Origin: Pseudodesulfovibrio portus
GTDB lineage: Bacteria > Desulfobacterota > Desulfovibrionia > Desulfovibrionales > Desulfovibrionaceae
Length of the DNA: 64,000 nt
Direction: 5' to 3'
Assembly: GCF_026000375.1 (NCBI RefSeq)
Contig: NZ_AP026708.1
Coordinates: 808,501 to 872,500, forward strand
Both the position numbers and the translations under genes were made by a program. Under the pieces are notes generated by a model. The model did not search any database, had not been told where the DNA came from, and saw only the letters and a list, made by a program, of their open reading frames with translations. Below, in pieces: positions 60,918-64,000 of this stretch (its first letter is position 1; each line of letters begins with the position of its first letter).

Positions 60918-61463
60918 CTATTTTTTCACCGGAGCAAGCATCATCGTCATGGTCCGTCCCTCAGACATGGGCTTGCTCTCGACTTTTGCTATATCCTGCG
61001 TATCCTCCACGACCCTATCGAGCATCATGAGCCCGCGGTCCTTGTGGACGATCTCGCGACCCCGGAAGAAGATGGTCACCTTGCAGCGGTCACCGTCATC
61101 CAGGAATTTAACTATCTTTTTGAGCTTGGTCTGGTAATCGTGCTCATCGGTTTTGGGCCGGAACTTGACTTCCTTGATCTTGATGACGGTCTGTTTCTTC
61201 TTGGCTTCCTGCAGCTTCTTCTGCTGCTGGTACTTGAACTTACCATAATCCATGATCTTGCAAACCGGCGGGTCGGCGTTGGGCGCGACCTCCACGAGAT
61301 CGAGACCCTTCTCGCGCGCACGATCCAGTGCGTCACGAGTCACCATGACTCCCAGCTGTTCGCCGTCGTCGTCCACTACACGCACCTTGGGGATGCGAAT
61401 CCTCTCGTTACGCCGGACGTCATCTCGTCTCTGACCCCGGCGATCGTTACCCCGAAAAGCTAT
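60918..61463 (-). CDS. infC: Translation initiation factor IF-3, apparently with an AUA start
   Basis: About 181 residues. The core is VRVVDDDGEQLGVM, NADPPVCKIMDYGKFKYQQ and KVTIFFRGREIVHKDRG. The conserved IF-3 start region RRNERIRIPKV lies upstream of the first GTG in frame, so the gene starts earlier. An in-frame TGA limits it, and between them only non-standard codons fit: an ATA 8 bases after GGAGG, giving AFRGNDRRGQRRDDVRRNE. Non-AUG starts in infC are known to give autocontrol. The start lies inside the end of thrS, so translation is coupled. Confidence 0.93.
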   Translation of the reverse strand: MAFRGNDRRGQRRDDVRRNERIRIPKVRVVDDDGEQLGVMVTRDALDRAREKGLDLVEVAPNADPPVCKIMDYGKFKYQQQKKLQEAKKKQTVIKIKEVKFRPKTDEHDYQTKLKKIVKFLDDGDRCKVTIFFRGREIVHKDRGLMMLDRVVEDTQDIAKVESKPMSEGRTMTMMLAPVKK

Positions 61464-63384
61464 AGCTCATTCCTCCTGCTTCGAAAGGAGCCCTTGCAGC
61501 ATCCAAAATGAGCTGCGCGGCCTCTTCCAGTGTCACCATCCCGGGGTCATCTCCGTCGCGAAAACGGATATTGACACACCCGGCATCAACCTCTTTATCA
61601 CCGATTACCAACATAAACGGAATTTTCTCAACCTGAGCTTCCCGTATCTTGTATCCAAGTTTCTCGTTGCGGTTATCCGCGTCGATACGGATGCCCCTGG
61701 CAAGGAAGAAAGCCTCGGCTTTCTTCATGAAATCAAGCTGCGCGTCGGTCACGTTCAGCAGACGCGCCTGCACCGGGGCCAGCCAAACAGGATACGCACC
61801 TGCACAGTGCTCCGTCAAGACGCCGATGAAGCGTTCGATGGAGCCGAGCATGGCGCGATGGATCATGACCGGCCGGTGCCTTTCACCGTCCTCGCCGACA
61901 TATACTATGTCAAAGCGCTCTGGCAAGGTGAAATCCACCTGGATCGTGCCGCACTGCCAGGAACGGCCGATGGAATCGCGCAGGTGGAAGTCGATCTTGG
62001 GACCGTAGAAGGCTCCGTCGCCCTCGTTGATCTGATAGGCCATGCCGGATTTGTCCAGCGCCTGGCGCAGTCCCTCGGTGGCCACCTCCCAGTCCTCGTC
62101 GGAGCCGATGGACTTCTCGGGGCGGGTGGACAGCTCCACGTCGAACTCGTAGTCGAACAGGGCGTAGATGTCCTGGTAGAACTTGATCAGGTCGAGGATT
62201 TCCTCCTCCACCTGGTCGGGGCGGCAGATCAGGTGCGCGTCGTCCTGGGTGAAGGTGCGCACGCGCATCAACCCGTGCAGCACGCCGGATTTCTCATGGC
62301 GGTGGACCACGCCCAGCTCGAAGTAGCGCTGAGGCAGGTCGCGGTAGCTCATGATCTTTCTTTTATAGATGATCATGTGCGCCAGGCAGTTCATGGGCTT
62401 GATGCCGTAGGCCTGGTCGTCGATCTCCGTGAAATACATGTTTTCGCGGTAATTGTCGTAGTGGCCGGACTTCTCCCACAGCTCGCGCTTGAGGATCAGC
62501 GGACCCTGCACGAGATTGTAGCCGCGCTTGAGGTGTTCCTTGCGCTCGAAGTCCTCGAGGATGGCCCGCAGCAGCATGCCGCGCGGGTGCCACAGAGACA
62601 TGCCCGGGCCGATCTCGTCGGAGAAGGAGAACAGGTCGAGCTGCTTGCCGAGCTTGCGGTGGTCGCGCTTCTTGGCCTCTTCCAAACGGGCCAGGTGCTT
62701 CTTGAGCGCCTTGGGATCGTTCCAGGCCGTGCCGTAGATGCGCTGGAGCTGCTTGTTCTTCTCGTCGCCGCGCCAGTAGGCCCCGGCCACGGACAGGAGC
62801 TTGAAGGCCTTGATCTGACCGGTGCGGGCCACGTGCGGGCCGCGGCACAGGTCGGCGAACTCGCCGTGGGTGTAGACGGAGAAATCGTCGCCGCCCAGGT
62901 CGTCCATGATCTCGGGCTTGTAGTCCTCGCCCATGGACTCGAAGAGCTTCACGGCGTCGGCCTTGCACATGACGGAACGGGCGAACTCCTTGTTCGCGCC
63001 CACCGAGGAGAGCATTTCCTTCTCGATGGCTTCCAGGTCCTCGGGCGTGAACGGGCGCTCGTAATCGAAATCGTAGTAGAACCCGTCCTTGATGGCCGGG
63101 CCGATGGTCACCCTGGCGGTGGGAAAGAGCTTCTTGACGGCCTCGGCCATGAGGTGGGCCGCAGAGTGACGGATGATGTCCAGCCCCTCTTCGGAATCCT
63201 CGAAGACGGGCTCGATGGCAGTGCAGGTGTCGGTGACGGTTGCGGACAGGTCCAGGACGGTGTCGCCGCACCGGGCGGCCACGGCCTTCTTGAACTGCTT
63301 CTTGGACAGGCCCTCTTGAAGGGCGTCGGCGCAACTTGCACCGTCGGCCAATTCAACCTGGTTGCCAGCGACTTCGATCTGCAC
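61447..63384 (-). CDS. thrS: Threonyl-tRNA synthetase
   Basis: A 645-residue class II synthetase. The order is an N-terminal TGS domain, an editing domain (RHSAAHLMAEAVKKLFP, SHYxx-type Cys/His site), a catalytic core with PMNCLAHMIIYK and HRAMLGSIERF supplying zinc ligands, and an anticodon-binding C-domain (YPVWLAPVQARLLNVTD). The start is a GTG 7 bases after AAGGAG. It is the first gene of the translation cluster, and infC starts inside its last codons. Confidence 0.97.
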   Translation of the reverse strand: MQIEVAGNQVELADGASCADALQEGLSKKQFKKAVAARCGDTVLDLSATVTDTCTAIEPVFEDSEEGLDIIRHSAAHLMAEAVKKLFPTARVTIGPAIKDGFYYDFDYERPFTPEDLEAIEKEMLSSVGANKEFARSVMCKADAVKLFESMGEDYKPEIMDDLGGDDFSVYTHGEFADLCRGPHVARTGQIKAFKLLSVAGAYWRGDEKNKQLQRIYGTAWNDPKALKKHLARLEEAKKRDHRKLGKQLDLFSFSDEIGPGMSLWHPRGMLLRAILEDFERKEHLKRGYNLVQGPLILKRELWEKSGHYDNYRENMYFTEIDDQAYGIKPMNCLAHMIIYKRKIMSYRDLPQRYFELGVVHRHEKSGVLHGLMRVRTFTQDDAHLICRPDQVEEEILDLIKFYQDIYALFDYEFDVELSTRPEKSIGSDEDWEVATEGLRQALDKSGMAYQINEGDGAFYGPKIDFHLRDSIGRSWQCGTIQVDFTLPERFDIVYVGEDGERHRPVMIHRAMLGSIERFIGVLTEHCAGAYPVWLAPVQARLLNVTDAQLDFMKKAEAFFLARGIRIDADNRNEKLGYKIREAQVEKIPFMLVIGDKEVDAGCVNIRFRDGDDPGMVTLEEAAQLILDAARAPFEAGGMSYSFSG

Positions 63385-63427
63385 TTTGTTACTCCTTCAT
63401 CCCGCCAACATGCCGGGACCACTAAAG

Positions 63428-63456
63428 AATGAAAGGGAGGCCACTTGGCCTCCCTT
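63428..63456 (-). terminator. Terminator of tRNA-Val
   Basis: AAGGGAGGCCA and its complement form an 11-bp stem with a very short loop (2 nt, or 4 if the last pair opens); TCATTCTTT follows on minus. It lies between tRNA-Val and thrS. Confidence 0.75.
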
Positions 63457-63468
63457 CCGGGGATGTTC

Positions 63469-63543
63469 TGGTAGGCGCGGAGGGATTTGAACCCACGACC
63501 CTTTGCACGTCAAGCAAATGCTCTCCCCCTGAGCTACGCGCCT
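63469..63543 (-). tRNA. tRNA-Val (anticodon GAC)
   Basis: A 75-nt cloverleaf. The acceptor stem is AGGCGCG/CGCGCCT, the anticodon stem TTTGC/GCAAA with loop TTGACGT (anticodon GAC), the T loop TTCAAAT, and CCA is encoded. One T-T mismatch lies in the T stem (GTGGG/CCCTC). It is a single-gene unit with its own promoter and terminator. Confidence 0.93.
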
Positions 63544-63563
63544 TCTCGTCGAAGCGGAGTGAA

Positions 63564-63592
63564 TAACTATATGGACCCCGGTTGGTTGTCAA
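63564..63592 (-). promoter_or_regulatory. Sigma-70 promoter of tRNA-Val
   Basis: On minus, TTGACA and TAGTTA are 17 bases apart; TATAGT at 15 bases is an alternative -10. The start would be just before the tRNA. Confidence 0.65.
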
Positions 63593-63765
63593 GCACGAGG
63601 TGAGAGTTTTTTAGTTTTTTTCACTGCCGGGCAAACTGACTATCCCCGAAAGAGGATTCCAGCCTGTCCCCACCATGAAAACAGGCAGGCAATCCGGACA
63701 TTGTTTATCGAAGCATGCTAATTTTCTTCATCATTTCTCACCACAGCCAATAAGGATTCTCAACG

Positions 63766-64000
63766 ATGCCCGAATTGTCTAAAGCCCAACGGATCGACGC
63801 CATTGTGGACACCCGGCTGAACAGTGGGAACTATCGTCACGAAATAGCCCGGTTCGTTGAGCCCGGATCGACCAATATACTTTAATATGGCTTCGGGAAC
63901 GCATCCCTCCTGCTCGGCCTGCGCCGAGACAAGCAATGCAAAGGCATATATGGTGTCGAGATCAACCCTACTGCCATAGAGAGGGTTGATGACCTGCTGG
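63766..64000 (+). pseudogene. Methyltransferase-like reading frame interrupted by TAA (runs off right edge)
   Basis: An ATG 9 bases after AAGGA opens MPELSKAQRIDAIVDTRLNS and runs 39 codons to TAA. The same frame then continues, without further stop, as YGFGNASLLLGLRRDK and YGVEINPTAIERVDDLL to the window edge. Joined, EPGSTNIL-stop-YGFGNASLL resembles motif I of class I SAM methyltransferases (ILDxGxGxx), with the stop exactly where the conserved Asp should be. It is either a decayed gene or a sequencing error, or two pieces where the second starts beyond view. Only the first part is visible. Confidence 0.55.

Noticed and set aside
63883-63885. Recoding of the TAA in the right-edge methyltransferase frame
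   Set aside because: Unlike TGA, TAA has no known programmed amino-acid readthrough in such bacteria; decay or sequence error is simpler.

Overview
The window looks like a chromosomal segment of a GC-rich desulfovibrio, most likely Pseudodesulfovibrio. The reasons are the hgcAB mercury-methylation pair with an upstream ArsR gene, a PurH split into two proteins, a sigma-54-driven flgBC-fliEFGHI operon, a very large class I adenylate cyclase, and intergenic hairpins of a kind I recall from Desulfovibrionaceae. HgcB has exactly the length and cysteine positions (73, 94, 95) I remember for strain ND132. This assignment rests on recall and motifs, not on a database search.

Layout. 1-10 kb: start of rlmE (minus), a CgeB-type glycosyltransferase, tRNA-Ala, a CDP-alcohol phosphotransferase/PHP pair, a redox-dead thioredoxin-like protein, a PAS-rich sigma-54 activator, a small acidic protein, a response regulator, a second glycosyltransferase and a periplasmic cyclophilin. 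10-17.4 kb: an acyl-CoA ligase with an odd helical insert, an MscS channel, an Asp/Glu-type racemase, azlCD with a divergent MocR regulator, and rarD. 17.4-19.7 kb: arsR-hgcA-hgcB-dsrE-like, the most interesting block. 19.8-22.3 kb: a response regulator/hybrid kinase pair. 22.3-28.6 kb (minus): acyl-CoA dehydrogenase, ETF-quinone oxidoreductase, etfB and etfA, broken up by structured repeats. 28.9-33 kb: adenylate cyclase with pentapeptide repeats plus a small ABM protein. 33-49 kb: an NhaC antiporter, GNAT, holB, purA, a Cache chemoreceptor, the AICAR transformylase half of PurH, a SemiSWEET, an RNase II/R enzyme, plsY, a cation diffusion facilitator, hflX and the IMP cyclohydrolase half of PurH. 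49-56 kb: a TPR gene and the flagellar basal-body operon, each with a sigma-54 promoter, facing away from each other. 56-63.5 kb (minus): thrS-infC-rpmI-rplT-pheS-pheT, merR and tRNA-Val. The right edge holds a methyltransferase-like reading frame interrupted by a TAA.

Main discovery candidate. The hgcA reading frame is open upstream of its annotatable start, back to an ATG that overlaps the arsR stop (ATGA). It is broken by a single in-frame TGA directly after a Cys codon. A 6-bp hairpin with a 6-nt loop carrying G at its second position starts 12 nt after that TGA, which fits the general bacterial SECIS layout. This raises the possibility that HgcA is made as a longer, selenocysteine-containing protein with a Cys-Sec pair near its N-terminus, alongside a shorter form starting at a GTG with a good ribosome-binding site.

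How the genes work together. HgcA (corrinoid methyl carrier in the membrane) and HgcB (2[4Fe-4S] reductant) form the Hg(II)-methylating pair. ArsR sits first in the same transcription unit, under a clear sigma-70 promoter overlapped by a dyad. The acyl-CoA dehydrogenase, ETF and ETF-QO genes form a route from acyl-CoA to the quinone pool, with a ligase elsewhere in the window as a possible source of acyl-CoA. The two PurH halves and PurA serve purine synthesis, and the right side is a standard translation cluster.
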